64,000 nt of DNA from Mycolicibacterium iranicum (GTDB taxonomy: Bacteria > Actinomycetota > Actinomycetes > Mycobacteriales > Mycobacteriaceae). This document shows positions 25,821 through 34,652 of this stretch, piece after piece. Position 1 is the stretch's first letter; every line of letters begins with the position of its first letter. The notes under the pieces were generated by a model. It made no database searches. It worked only from the letters and a program-made list of their open reading frames with translations, and was not told the DNA's origin. Made by a program: the position numbers and the translations under genes. The DNA is taken from assembly GCF_014190915.1 (NCBI RefSeq), contig NZ_JACHVU010000001.1:248001-312000 (forward strand), written 5' to 3'.

Positions 25821-25839
25821 ACCAATTATGTTAATGGTG
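25820..25839. promoter_or_regulatory. AT-rich palindrome at the start of the DUF2236 operon
   Basis: CACCA-ATTA and TAAT-GGTG arms pair around TGT with one bulged base. The site abuts the GTG start codon of the first operon gene and lies 115 bases upstream of the divergent P450 gene. It would suit a dimeric repressor. No regulator gene is adjacent. Confidence 0.35.
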
Positions 25840-25954
25840 GTTCAGCCGTGTGTCTGCAGGAAAGATCCGGATGTCCAGGTTCGCCGTTTCCGGAGTCCGG
25901 GCCGCGCGCCCGGACTAGTGTCCGACGCAACGGTGGCCACAGCGGAGGTGTCGC

Positions 25955-27175
25955 ATGCCCGGGAACGCGATCGAGATCGGCGGTGTCGATCTGACCGACG
26001 CCGACACCTATCTCGCGGCCATGCCCTACGACGCGTTCCGCGAGCTGCGGCACCGGGCGCCGGTGGCCTGGCATCCGCACGGCGACACCGCGGGCTTCTG
26101 GGCGCTGACGCGCCACGAGGACATCTACGCCGTGTCCCGCGACAGCGACACGTGGTCGTCGCAGGCCCAGGGCGTCTTCGTCGACGTCCCGGAGCCCGAG
26201 GACGCCTACCAGCTCGAGTTGATGATGCTGACGATGGACCCTCCCCGCCACACACAACTGCGATCGCTGGTGAGCCGCGGGTTCACCCCGCGGCACGTCG
26301 CCCGCCTCAACCATCGCACCGAGGACATGGCGCGCGACATCCTCGACGAGGCACTGGAGCGAGGTGAATGCGAGTTCGTCGGCGACGTCGCCGGCGCGCT
26401 CCCGTCCTACGTCATCGCCGAGCTGCTCGGCATACCGCTGGCCGACGGCCGCGCGCTGTACGCGCTCACCGAGATCATGAACACCCGCCCGCTGCACGAT
26501 CCGGAGCTCGTCCGGGCGCAGACCGATCTCTTCGGATACGCGAACGAGCTGGCGGCCAGGAAACGTGCGAACCCCGGTGACGACATCGCCACCGCGCTGC
26601 TGCACGCCGAGGTGGACGGTCAGCGGCTCACCGACCTGGAGTTCGACCTGTTCTTCATGCTGTTGCTCAACGCGGGCGGGGACACCACCCGAAATCTCGT
26701 CGCCGCAGGCACTCTCGCGCTCATCGAGCATCCCGAGCAGTGGGCCAGGCTGGCGGCGGACCCGTCGCTGATGCCCACCGCCATCGAGGAGATGCTGCGC
26801 TGGACCAGCCCCGTGACGGTCTTCACGCGCACGGCGACCCGCGACACCCGGATCCGCGACATCCCCGTGCGACGCGGGGAACGGGTGGCGATGTTCTATC
26901 CGTCGGCCAACCGCGACGAGGACCATTTCGCCGAGGCCGACCGCTTCGACGTGGGCCGCACCCCGAACCACCACCTGGCGTTCGGTGGCGGCGGCACGCA
27001 CTTCTGTCTGGGCGCCAGCCTGGCTCGGGCCGAGGCGACCGCGATCTTCCGTGAGATCATCACGCGCACAAGCGCCATCGAGCTCGCCGGGCCGGTCGAG
27101 CGGGTCCGGTCGGTGCTGATGAACGGGATTCACTCCATGCCGGTGCGGCTCGTACCCGCCGCGGTCGCCGCCTGA
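25955..27175 (+). CDS. Cytochrome P450
   Basis: A 406-residue bacterial class I P450 monooxygenase, soluble and without a membrane anchor. The I-helix oxygen-activation motif is AGGDTTRN (about residues 241-248), the K-helix ExxR is EEMLR, and the heme-binding loop is FGGGGTHFCLG with Cys351 as the iron ligand. It probably needs ferredoxin and ferredoxin reductase from elsewhere. The subfamily cannot be set; lipid- or sterol-hydroxylating CYPs of mycobacteria are the closest in style. Convergent with the glycosyltransferase gene (3-base gap). Confidence 0.9.
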   Translation: MPGNAIEIGGVDLTDADTYLAAMPYDAFRELRHRAPVAWHPHGDTAGFWALTRHEDIYAVSRDSDTWSSQAQGVFVDVPEPEDAYQLELMMLTMDPPRHTQLRSLVSRGFTPRHVARLNHRTEDMARDILDEALERGECEFVGDVAGALPSYVIAELLGIPLADGRALYALTEIMNTRPLHDPELVRAQTDLFGYANELAARKRANPGDDIATALLHAEVDGQRLTDLEFDLFFMLLLNAGGDTTRNLVAAGTLALIEHPEQWARLAADPSLMPTAIEEMLRWTSPVTVFTRTATRDTRIRDIPVRRGERVAMFYPSANRDEDHFAEADRFDVGRTPNHHLAFGGGGTHFCLGASLARAEATAIFREIITRTSAIELAGPVERVRSVLMNGIHSMPVRLVPAAVAA

Positions 27176-27178
27176 GCG

Positions 27179-28345
27179 TCAGAGAACGCCGCTGGTCCGG
27201 TCTCCTGCGCGCACCGACTCCAGCACCGCACGCATCGCGTCGGCGCTCTGCTTCCACGAGAACTCCCCGCTGCGCACCGCGGCCTTGGCCCCCAGCTGTT
27301 CCCGGGCCACGTCGTCGGTCAGCAGCCGCTCCAGTTCGCGCACCAATTCGGGGTAGCCGTCGACCAGCACACCGGTGACTCCGTCGACGATCGAGTCGGC
27401 GAGGCCCCCCGAGGCCCGGTAGCCGATGGTCGGCACTCCGTGCTGGGCCGCCTCGACGACCGCGAGCCCCCACCCCTCCTTGCGCGAGGGCAGGATGTGC
27501 ACCCAACTACGCTGCAGCACCTCGTGTTTGGTGACGTCGTCGACGTGGCCGTGGAACGTGACCGCGTCGGAGATCCCGCGCCGTGCCGCATGGTCGACCA
27601 GCGGTTGCGACCACCAGCCGTCACCCAGGACGTCGAGGTGCAGACCCGGGATCCGGGTACGCAGCTCGGCGATCACGTCGAGCGCGTCCTCGATCTGCTT
27701 GTGCGGCACCAGCCTCGACAGCACGACCACCCTCGGCGTCGCCGAGCGAGGGATGTCGAGGGTCTGCTGCGGGGCCGCATCGACTCCGTTGCGGACCACC
27801 GCGACGTGCTCGGGGCGTACCCCCAGCACGGTCAGGTCGCGCGCCGACGGCAACGACACCGTGACGTACTGGTTGCGCCGGTGCAGACGCGGCGACAGCG
27901 TGGATTCCACGAACCAGCCGATCCGGCTCATCACGGGTCCCGCGACCGGCCACTGCTCCCGGTGGCAGTGGTGCACGAGCACCACGACCCGCCGGCCGTA
28001 GGCGAGGCGGGACAGGAACGGCAGCCCGTTCTGCGTGTCCACCACCACGTCGGGCCGCACGCGGCGCAGGGGGCCGAGACCGGCCCGCGCCGCGACCATC
28101 GCCAGCCCGGCCCGGACGTACACCGAGTAGCGGCCGCCGCGGCGCTGGATCTCCACGCCGTCGACGACCTCGCGGCGCGGCGCCCCCGGGTAGTGCGCGG
28201 TGCGCAAGGTGACCCTGGTGCCGGACCCGGCGAGCTCGGCCCCGATGCGCTGCAGGTAGGTCTCGCTGCCGCCACCCTGGGGATGGCCCGTGTCGCGCCA
28301 GCACAGCAGCAGCACGGAGCGGACGGGTGAGCGGCGATCGGACAT
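27179..28345 (-). CDS. Family-4 glycosyltransferase (Rv0225 type)
   Basis: A 388-residue GT-B enzyme. The N-terminal GHPQGGGSETYLQRIGAEL is the acceptor-side glycine-rich loop. The C-terminal EGWGLAVVEAAQHG supplies the EX7E nucleotide-sugar binding motif. It is cytoplasmic, transferring a sugar from a nucleotide donor to an envelope lipid or glycan that is not identified. It is divergent from the methyltransferase gene with a 37-base gap, as Rv0225/Rv0224c in M. tuberculosis. Confidence 0.88.
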   Translation of the reverse strand: MSDRRSPVRSVLLLCWRDTGHPQGGGSETYLQRIGAELAGSGTRVTLRTAHYPGAPRREVVDGVEIQRRGGRYSVYVRAGLAMVAARAGLGPLRRVRPDVVVDTQNGLPFLSRLAYGRRVVVLVHHCHREQWPVAGPVMSRIGWFVESTLSPRLHRRNQYVTVSLPSARDLTVLGVRPEHVAVVRNGVDAAPQQTLDIPRSATPRVVVLSRLVPHKQIEDALDVIAELRTRIPGLHLDVLGDGWWSQPLVDHAARRGISDAVTFHGHVDDVTKHEVLQRSWVHILPSRKEGWGLAVVEAAQHGVPTIGYRASGGLADSIVDGVTGVLVDGYPELVRELERLLTDDVAREQLGAKAAVRSGEFSWKQSADAMRAVLESVRAGDRTSGVL

Positions 28346-28382
28346 CGCGTGCCAGCCTAACCGGCCTGCGTAGGGTGGCCGC

Positions 28383-29150
28383 GTGCTCGCTACCGATCTG
28401 CTGGCCCGGCGGGCGACGCTGTCGCGATCGCTGCGGCTGCTGTCGTCGTTCCGGTTCGAGCAGAGCGATCCGGACCGCTTCTACGGCCCGCTGGCCGCCG
28501 ACACCGTCGCGATGGTCGACGATCTGTGGCGTGCCGGCACCGGCGGGGCTCTGCGCGGGGTGCGGCTGCTGGACGTCGGCGGCGGCCCCGGCTACTTCGC
28601 CTCGGCGTTCGTCGACGCCGGCGTGCGCTACATCGGCGTCGAACCCGATCCCCGCGAGATGCACGCCGCCGCGCCGCGGACCCATTCCAGGGTCGGCACG
28701 TTCGTCCGGGCCTCGGGGACGGCGCTGCCGTTCGCCGACGCGAGCGTGGACGTGTGCCTGTCGTCGAACGTCGCCGAGCATGTCCCCGAGCCGTGGCGGC
28801 TCGGCGCGGAGATGCTGCGGGTGACCCGGCCCGGCGGGCTGGTCGTGCTGTCGTACACGGTGTGGCTGGGCCCGTTCGGGGGCCACGAGATGGGCATGAC
28901 GCACTACCTCGGCGGTCACCGCGCGGCGCAGCGCTATACCCGCAAACACGGCCACCGGCCCAAGAACGACTACGGCTCGTCGTTGTTCGCGGTGTCGGCC
29001 CGCGACGGGCTGCGCTGGGCGGCGAGCACCGGCGCGTTGGTCGCCGCATTTCCCCGCTACCACCCCCGATGGGCGTGGGCAGTGACGAAGGTGCCCGGGC
29101 TGCGGGAGTTCGCGGTGAGCAATCTGGTGCTCGTGTTGCGACCGCGCTGA
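28383..29150 (+). CDS. Class I SAM-dependent methyltransferase (Rv0224c type)
   Basis: A 255-residue methyltransferase with the SAM-binding motif LLDVGGGPGYF (residues 62-72), the acidic strand IGVEPDP and the post-II motif LSSNVAEHVPEPW typical of ubiE-like enzymes. The substrate is unknown. The position between a glycosyltransferase and an aldehyde dehydrogenase is conserved in M. tuberculosis, and a role on an envelope lipid is possible. GTG at 28383 was chosen as the first in-frame start. Confidence 0.87.
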   Translation: MLATDLLARRATLSRSLRLLSSFRFEQSDPDRFYGPLAADTVAMVDDLWRAGTGGALRGVRLLDVGGGPGYFASAFVDAGVRYIGVEPDPREMHAAAPRTHSRVGTFVRASGTALPFADASVDVCLSSNVAEHVPEPWRLGAEMLRVTRPGGLVVLSYTVWLGPFGGHEMGMTHYLGGHRAAQRYTRKHGHRPKNDYGSSLFAVSARDGLRWAASTGALVAAFPRYHPRWAWAVTKVPGLREFAVSNLVLVLRPR

Positions 29151-29159
29151 TCGGCAGAC

Positions 29160-29173
29160 TGCAACAGGTTCTC
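29160..29173. promoter_or_regulatory. KstR-like operator
   Basis: TGCAAC-AG-GTTCTC fits the KstR consensus TNNAACNNGTTNNA at all but the last base. It lies 31 bases upstream of the aldehyde dehydrogenase start. From memory, the M. tuberculosis ortholog Rv0223c has been listed in the KstR cholesterol regulon, which supports the match. Confidence 0.5.
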
Positions 29174-29204
29174 GTTTTGCGCCTCGATCGGTACTGTGAC
29201 GTCT

Positions 29205-30677
29205 ATGACACAGAGCACCGCGTTCAGGACTGAGTGGGACAAGCTGTTCATCGGCGGTAAGTGGGTCGAGCCGGCCACCTCGGACGTGATCGAGGTGCAC
29301 TCCCCCGCCACCGGCGAGCTGGTGGGCAAGGTGCCGCAGGCATCGGCCGCTGACGTCGACGCCGCGTGCGCGGCCGCCCGCGAGGCCTTCGACAACGGCC
29401 CGTGGCCGCAGCTGTCGCCCGCCGAACGCGCCGAGGTGCTGGGCCGCGCCGTGAAGATCATGGAGGAGCGCGCCGACGAGCTGAAGTTCCTACTGGCCGC
29501 CGAGACGGGGCAGCCGCCGACGATCGTCGACATGATGCAGTACGGCGCCGCGATGTCGTCGTTCCAGTTCTACGCGGGTGCCGCCGACAAGTTCACCTGG
29601 CAGGACATCCGCGACGGCGTGTACGGCCAGACCCTCGTCGTCCGTGAGCCGGTCGGCGTGGTCGGCGCCGTCACCGCATGGAACGTGCCGTTCTTCCTGG
29701 CCGCAAACAAGCTCGGCCCGGCACTGCTGGCCGGCTGCACGGTCGTGCTCAAGCCGGCCGCCGAGACCCCCCTGTCGGTGTTCGCGATGGCCGAGATGTT
29801 CGCCGAGGCCGGGTTGCCCGAGGGCGTGCTCTCGATCGTGCCGGGCGGACCCGAGACCGGCCGCGCGCTCACGGCCAACCCCAACCTGGACAAGTACACG
29901 TTCACCGGATCGTCGGGTGTCGGCAAGGAGATCGCCAAGATCGCCGCCGACAAGCTGAAGCCGTGCACGCTGGAGCTCGGCGGCAAGTCCGCCGCGATCA
30001 TCCTCGACGACGCCGACCTGGACTCGACGCTGCCGATGCTGGTGTTCTCCGGCCTGATGAACTCGGGTCAGGCGTGCGTCGGCCAGACCCGCATCCTGGC
30101 GCCGCGCTCGCGCTACGACGAGGTCGTCGAGAAGTTGTCGGCGGCCGCGGCCGGGATGGCGCCCGGATTGCCGGACAATCCCGCCGCGATGATCGGCCCG
30201 CTGATCAGCGAGAAACAGCGCGACCGCGTGGAGGGCTACATCAAGAAGGGTGTCGAGGAGGGCGCGCGCGTCGTCACCGGCGGCGGCCGCCCCGAAGGGC
30301 TCGACAGCGGGTGGTTCGTCGAGCCGACCGTCTTCGCCGACGTCGACAACTCGATGACCATCGCGCAGGAGGAGATCTTCGGACCCGTCCTGTCGGTGAT
30401 CCCCTACGAGGACGAGGACGACGCGGTGCGCATCGCCAACGACTCGGTCTACGGGCTGGCGGGTTCGGTGTACACCACCGACAACGACCGGGCGCTCAAG
30501 ATCGCGCGGCGCATCCGCACCGGAACCTACGCGGTGAACATGTACGCGTTCGATCCGTGTGCTCCGTTCGGCGGTTACAAGAACTCGGGCATCGGCCGGG
30601 AGAACGGCTGGGAGGGCATCGAGGCCTACTGCGAGCAGAAGAGCATCCTGCTGCCGTTCGGCTACACCCCCGCCTGA
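29205..30677 (+). CDS. NAD(P)-dependent aldehyde dehydrogenase (Rv0223c type)
   Basis: A 490-residue aldehyde dehydrogenase. The catalytic pair is Glu257 (LELGGKSA) and Cys291 (SGQACVGQTR). FTGSSGVGKEIAK is the cofactor-side loop. It oxidises an aldehyde to the acid. A KstR-like box upstream suggests induction by sterols, so a sterol side-chain or terpene aldehyde is a reasonable guess. ATG 29205 was preferred to GTG 29196. It ends at a strong hairpin. Confidence 0.9.
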   Translation: MTQSTAFRTEWDKLFIGGKWVEPATSDVIEVHSPATGELVGKVPQASAADVDAACAAAREAFDNGPWPQLSPAERAEVLGRAVKIMEERADELKFLLAAETGQPPTIVDMMQYGAAMSSFQFYAGAADKFTWQDIRDGVYGQTLVVREPVGVVGAVTAWNVPFFLAANKLGPALLAGCTVVLKPAAETPLSVFAMAEMFAEAGLPEGVLSIVPGGPETGRALTANPNLDKYTFTGSSGVGKEIAKIAADKLKPCTLELGGKSAAIILDDADLDSTLPMLVFSGLMNSGQACVGQTRILAPRSRYDEVVEKLSAAAAGMAPGLPDNPAAMIGPLISEKQRDRVEGYIKKGVEEGARVVTGGGRPEGLDSGWFVEPTVFADVDNSMTIAQEEIFGPVLSVIPYEDEDDAVRIANDSVYGLAGSVYTTDNDRALKIARRIRTGTYAVNMYAFDPCAPFGGYKNSGIGRENGWEGIEAYCEQKSILLPFGYTPA

Positions 30678-30694
30678 GCACCACCCCATCCACC

Positions 30695-30750
30695 GAGCAG
30701 ACGCACACTCGCACCGACACGCCGTGACGCGTGCGGGTGTGCGTCTGCTC
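30695..30750. terminator. Bidirectional hairpin between aldehyde dehydrogenase and SnoaL-like genes
   Basis: Twenty-base arms (30695-30714 and 30731-30750) pair with a single mismatch around a 16-base loop that is itself partly self-complementary. It lies between two convergent genes, 18-20 bases from each stop. There is no T tract. The arms resemble the GAGCAGACGC-type intergenic repeats of mycobacteria. Confidence 0.65.
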
Positions 30751-30769
30751 GCCTTCTGTCGGTGAGCGG

Positions 30770-31168
30770 TCAGTCGGTGAGCGGGAACGAGTGGTGTTCG
30801 TGGGCGATCAGCCACGTGCCGTCCACCTTGCGCAGCCCCATCGTCACACGGAGCCGGTTGTCCGGATTCTTCTCGAACTCCTCGGGCCTGCCGCAGCGCA
30901 GCAGCGCGCGCACGAAGGCGACGTCGGCCCCGGCGGTGACGTCGAGCTCGACCACCTCGAAAAGCGCTCCGCCGGAGATGAATTCGAAGAACGCCGGCCA
31001 GCAGTCGCGATAGTCGGCGAGGCCGCGTATCCCGTTGTAGGGCGGCGGGACATCGAACATCACGATGTCGTCGGTGTGGGCGGCGACGACGCCGTCCTGG
31101 TCGCAGGACTGAATGGCCTCGACCCACCGCGCCACCGTGGTCCGGATCTGGGTTTCGTCGTCAGTCAT
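30770..31168 (-). CDS. SnoaL/NTF2-like protein
   Basis: A 132-residue single-domain protein of the SnoaL/DUF4440 cone-shaped fold. It begins with ETQIRTTVARWVEAIQSCDQDGVVAAHTDD and ends with RKVDGTWLIAHEHHSFP, both typical of the family. Such proteins are hydrolases, isomerases or ligand binders, and no specific activity can be assigned. It is last in a run of minus-strand genes, 80 bases after a fadE gene. Confidence 0.83.
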   Translation of the reverse strand: MTDDETQIRTTVARWVEAIQSCDQDGVVAAHTDDIVMFDVPPPYNGIRGLADYRDCWPAFFEFISGGALFEVVELDVTAGADVAFVRALLRCGRPEEFEKNPDNRLRVTMGLRKVDGTWLIAHEHHSFPLTD

Positions 31169-31248
31169 GCCCGTACAGACCCCCGCCCGTTCGAATACTC
31201 ATCGCCCTGCCACCTCGCGGCGCGGGGCAGTGCCCCAGAAACAGTGCC

Positions 31249-33084
31249 TCAGAAGCCCGCTTCCGACAGGTCCATCGCCGTGAGGTCGACGGCCTGCAGC
31301 ACCGCCCGCTGGGCACTCAACCGCGGCAGCACGTTCCTGGCGAAGAACTTTCCCGTCGCGACCTTGCCCGTGTAGAAGTCACGGTCGCGGGGGCTGACAT
31401 CGGAGTCCAGCGCGTTGAGGGCGATCTCGGACTGCGCCAGCAGCATCCAGCCGAGCACCAGATCGCCGACAGCCAGCAGGAACGGCACCGACTCCAGACC
31501 GAGCCGATAGAGCTCCCGCGGGTTCTGCTGTGAATCCACGAGGTACTTCGTCATCGCCGCCACCATCTCCTGGACGTCCCCGACGGCGGTGGCCAGCAGC
31601 GCCCGCTCGGCGGCGAGCTCCGGGCGCGCGGCCGGGTCGTCGAGGAATCGCCGCATGTGCGTCACGACGTGTAGCAGCGCACCGCCCTGGTCCCTGGCGA
31701 TCTTGCGGAAGAAGAAGTCCTGCGCCTGGATGGCCGTGGTGCCCTCGTAGAGCGAGTCGATCTTGGCATCCCGGATGTACTGCTCGATCGGATAGTCCTG
31801 CAGGAAGCCCGAACCACCCAGCGTCTGCAGCGATTCCGTCAGACACTGATACGCCCGCTCGGACCCGACGCCCTTGACGATCGGCAGCAGCAGATCGTTG
31901 ACCCGTCCGGCCATCGCGGCGTCGGCGCCCGACACGATCTCGGCGGCCGCGACATCCTGGTGGGCTGCGGTGTACAGGTACAGCGCCCGCAGCCCCTCGG
32001 CGTAGGCCTTCTGCGTCAGCAGCGCACGGCGCACGTCCGGGTGATGGATGATCGTGACGCGCGGGGCCGCCTTGTCGGCCATCTGCGTCATATCCGCACC
32101 CTGCACCCGGGTCTTGGCGTAGTCCAGCGCATTGAGGTAGCCCGTCGACAGCGTCGCGATCGCCTTGGTGCCCACCATCATCCGCGCATACTCGATCACC
32201 TTGAACATCTGGGCGATGCCGTTGTGGGCGTCGTCGACCAACCAGCCCACCGCGGGTACCCCGTGCTCACCGAACGTCAGCTCGCACGTCGCCGAGGCCT
32301 TCAGACCCATCTTGTGCTCGAGGCCCGTGACGAACACGCCGTTGCGCTCCCCGGGTTCACCGGTCTGCGGGTCGAAATGGAACTTCGGCACGATGAACAG
32401 CGACAGCCCCTTGGTCCCCGCCGCCGCACCCTCGGGGCGGGCCAACACCATGTGGACGATGTTCTCGAACAGGTCGTCGGTGTCGCCGTTGGTGATGAAC
32501 CGTTTGACCCCGTCCAGATGCCAGGTGCCGTCGGGCTGCTGCACGGCCTTGGTGCGGCCCGCGCCCACGTCCGAGCCGGCGTCGGGTTCGGTCAGCACCA
32601 TCGTCGCGCCCCAGTTGCGCTCGATCATCAGCGAGGCCCAATGTCGTTGCTGCTCATTGCCGATAGCGTTGACGATGTCGGCCATCTTGGGCCCGGCCGA
32701 GTACATGAACACCGCCGGCTGTGCGCCGAGCACCAGTTCGTTGATCGCCCACTCCAGCATCGACGGTGCGGGCACCCCGCCGATGTCCTCGGCCATGCCG
32801 ACACGGAACCATTCGCCGTCATGCCACGCCCGGAACGACTTCTTGAACAGGGCGGGGATGCTCACCACATGGGTTGCCGGGTCGAATGTCGGCGGCCTGC
32901 GATCGGTCTCGGCGAACGCCTCCGCGAGCGGCCCCTCGGCGACCTTCGCGGCCTCGTGCAGCATCTCGCGCACCGACGCCGTGTCGAGTTCACCGAATTC
33001 GCCTGTGGCAAGCACCTTTTCCAGCGCGAGCACCTCGAACAGGTTGAACTCCAGATCGCGGGTGTTGCTGCGGTAGTGACCCAT
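31249..33084 (-). CDS. Acyl-CoA dehydrogenase, FadE5 paralog
   Basis: A 611-residue acyl-CoA dehydrogenase, collinear with FadE5 over its full length. The N-terminus [19 protein letters not shown], the [12 protein letters not shown] signature and the catalytic Glu447 ([10 protein letters not shown]) are all conserved. It probably oxidises a different acyl-CoA range. No TTAC-N6-GTAA operator is present upstream, so it is likely regulated separately. It follows the DHFR-like gene by 27 bases and may be part of that minus-strand transcript. Confidence 0.9.
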   Translation of the reverse strand: MGHYRSNTRDLEFNLFEVLALEKVLATGEFGELDTASVREMLHEAAKVAEGPLAEAFAETDRRPPTFDPATHVVSIPALFKKSFRAWHDGEWFRVGMAEDIGGVPAPSMLEWAINELVLGAQPAVFMYSAGPKMADIVNAIGNEQQRHWASLMIERNWGATMVLTEPDAGSDVGAGRTKAVQQPDGTWHLDGVKRFITNGDTDDLFENIVHMVLARPEGAAAGTKGLSLFIVPKFHFDPQTGEPGERNGVFVTGLEHKMGLKASATCELTFGEHGVPAVGWLVDDAHNGIAQMFKVIEYARMMVGTKAIATLSTGYLNALDYAKTRVQGADMTQMADKAAPRVTIIHHPDVRRALLTQKAYAEGLRALYLYTAAHQDVAAAEIVSGADAAMAGRVNDLLLPIVKGVGSERAYQCLTESLQTLGGSGFLQDYPIEQYIRDAKIDSLYEGTTAIQAQDFFFRKIARDQGGALLHVVTHMRRFLDDPAARPELAAERALLATAVGDVQEMVAAMTKYLVDSQQNPRELYRLGLESVPFLLAVGDLVLGWMLLAQSEIALNALDSDVSPRDRDFYTGKVATGKFFARNVLPRLSAQRAVLQAVDLTAMDLSEAGF

Positions 33085-33111
33085 GCTGCCAGGGTACGAC
33101 GGCGGGGGCGG

Positions 33112-33636
33112 CTATCGGGCGCAACGCCAGTGCGCGCAGACGAAGTCGCCGTTGACCGCCGAGGAGACCAGTGCCCACTCTGATCGCATCGGCAGCACCC
33201 GCGAGCCCGCTCCGAGCGTGCACGGCGCATACGCCACGATCATCTCGTCGATGAGGCCGGCCGCGACGAACTGCGCCGCGACGTCGCCCCCGCCGACGAC
33301 CCAGACGTCCTTGTCCCCGGCGGCCTCCACCAGCGCGGGGTGCAGTTCGGCGGCGTCGCCGCTGAACGTGGTGACATCGTGAGCTGCGGCGATGATGTCC
33401 GGTCGGTGCGTCATCACCCAGGACGGCTGCGAGTACATCCAGTCCCCGGGATGGTTCTTCAGGATCCATTCGTAGGTGTCGGCGCCCATGACGAGCGCAC
33501 CGACGGTCTCCATGAACGGCTCGATCCCGAACGGCCCGTCGCCGTCGATGGCGCGCGACGTCAGCCAGTCCAGGCTGCCGTGCTCGTCGACGATGTAGCC
33601 GTCCAGGCTGGAGGCGGTGTAGTACACGGTGGCCAT
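33112..33636 (-). CDS. DHFR/RibD C-terminal-domain reductase
   Basis: A 174-residue protein of the RibD C-terminal/dihydrofolate-reductase superfamily. YTASSLDGYIVDEHGSLDWL opens the domain, and VWVVGGGDVAAQFVAAGLIDE is the NADPH-binding strand and helix. Standalone members are NADPH reductases of unknown substrate, not true DHFRs. ATG 33636 directly follows the upstream gene's TAG stop (TAGATG), with GAGAGG inside that gene as ribosome-binding site, so the two are translationally coupled. Confidence 0.86.
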   Translation of the reverse strand: MATVYYTASSLDGYIVDEHGSLDWLTSRAIDGDGPFGIEPFMETVGALVMGADTYEWILKNHPGDWMYSQPSWVMTHRPDIIAAAHDVTTFSGDAAELHPALVEAAGDKDVWVVGGGDVAAQFVAAGLIDEMIVAYAPCTLGAGSRVLPMRSEWALVSSAVNGDFVCAHWRCAR

Positions 33637-34596
33637 CTAGATTCCTCTCATCCATTCCAGCGGATCACCGCGACGGCTCGTCACCCCGTGACGGGCGAGC
33701 ATGGCCCGGACGAGTTCGCGGCGGTGGGCGGAGTACGTCAGGACGTGGGCGACGATGCCGAAGAGCTGAAAGGACTCCGGCGGGTCGCACAGTGCGTCGA
33801 TCACGGTGTCGCCGAGACGCCCGGCCGCGGTGTACTCCGAAACCATTGCGCCCCAACGCTTGGCGATGTCGTCGTGGTGGGCGGCCAGCGCGTGGGCGTC
33901 GACGAACTCGGCCTGGGTGGACGTGCGCGGGGGGAAGTCGTCGCCGGCGATGGTGGCCAGCCAGACCTCCTTGTTCCAGACGATCGCGCCGAGCACCGCG
34001 CCGACGCTGGGCTCGGGTCCGTCCCACTCCAGCACGGTCTGCCCGGGCGCGATCTCGGCCACCCACTGCTCACGGGTCAGCTGTGCGGCGCGGCCGAGCA
34101 GATGCGCGGTGTCGTCGACGTCGTGGGCGACCATCAGCGCCGTGATGTCGGGTCCGCCGTCGGTCGGCACCGCGCGGTCGCTGTCCAGCCACAGCGACTG
34201 CGGCGGGTGGAAGTGCAGGCCGTTGGGGGCGGGCAGCCGGAACGCGACGTCGGCGGCCTGCGACGGCGGCACCCCGTAGGTGCGGCGGAAGGCGCGCGAG
34301 AACACCTCGGCCGACGACCAGCCTTCGTCCTCGGCCACCGTCGACACGGCCTCTCCGCGCTGCAGCCGCCATGCGGCGCGCTCCAGCATGACCCGGCGCC
34401 GCAACGCCGCGGGCGGTTCGCCGGTGAGACGGCGGACCTCCCGGGAGAAATGGAACTCGGAGGTGTAACTGCTGCGCGCCATCTCCCCCACGCCGCTGTT
34501 GTCGGCGTCGGTGACCGCGTCCAGCAGTTCACGCAGCCGGTCCCGGCCGCTGAGTGCCTGCGCCGAGACGGTGTCGTCGGAGGATCGTTCGGTCAC
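33637..34596 (-). CDS. AraC-type HTH regulator fused to a DinB-like domain
   Basis: A 319-residue protein from GTG 34596. The N-terminal 100 residues hold an AraC/XylS double HTH (SEFHFSREVRRLTGEPPAALRRR, then DEGWSSAEVFSRAFRRTYGVPP). The remainder (about 130-319) is helical and resembles DinB/mycothiol-dependent maleylpyruvate-isomerase folds (SVGAVLGAIVWNKEVWLATI, and a C-terminal HRRELVRAMLARHG). The frame continues upstream of 34596 for about 200 codons, but that part is antisense to the NAT gene. It probably autoregulates the operon with the reductase. Confidence 0.8.
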   Translation of the reverse strand: MTERSSDDTVSAQALSGRDRLRELLDAVTDADNSGVGEMARSSYTSEFHFSREVRRLTGEPPAALRRRVMLERAAWRLQRGEAVSTVAEDEGWSSAEVFSRAFRRTYGVPPSQAADVAFRLPAPNGLHFHPPQSLWLDSDRAVPTDGGPDITALMVAHDVDDTAHLLGRAAQLTREQWVAEIAPGQTVLEWDGPEPSVGAVLGAIVWNKEVWLATIAGDDFPPRTSTQAEFVDAHALAAHHDDIAKRWGAMVSEYTAAGRLGDTVIDALCDPPESFQLFGIVAHVLTYSAHRRELVRAMLARHGVTSRRGDPLEWMRGI

Positions 34597-34652
34597 GGTG
34601 TCCGAGTATGGTCGGCCCCCGCAGCCGGGAACATGACTTTTCCTGCTGCGGT

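Noticed and set aside
29195..29210. CRP-like TGTGA-N6-TGACA
   Set aside because: One conserved base is wrong and the site covers the aldehyde dehydrogenase start codon, so a regulatory role is unlikely. The KstR-like box explains the promoter better.
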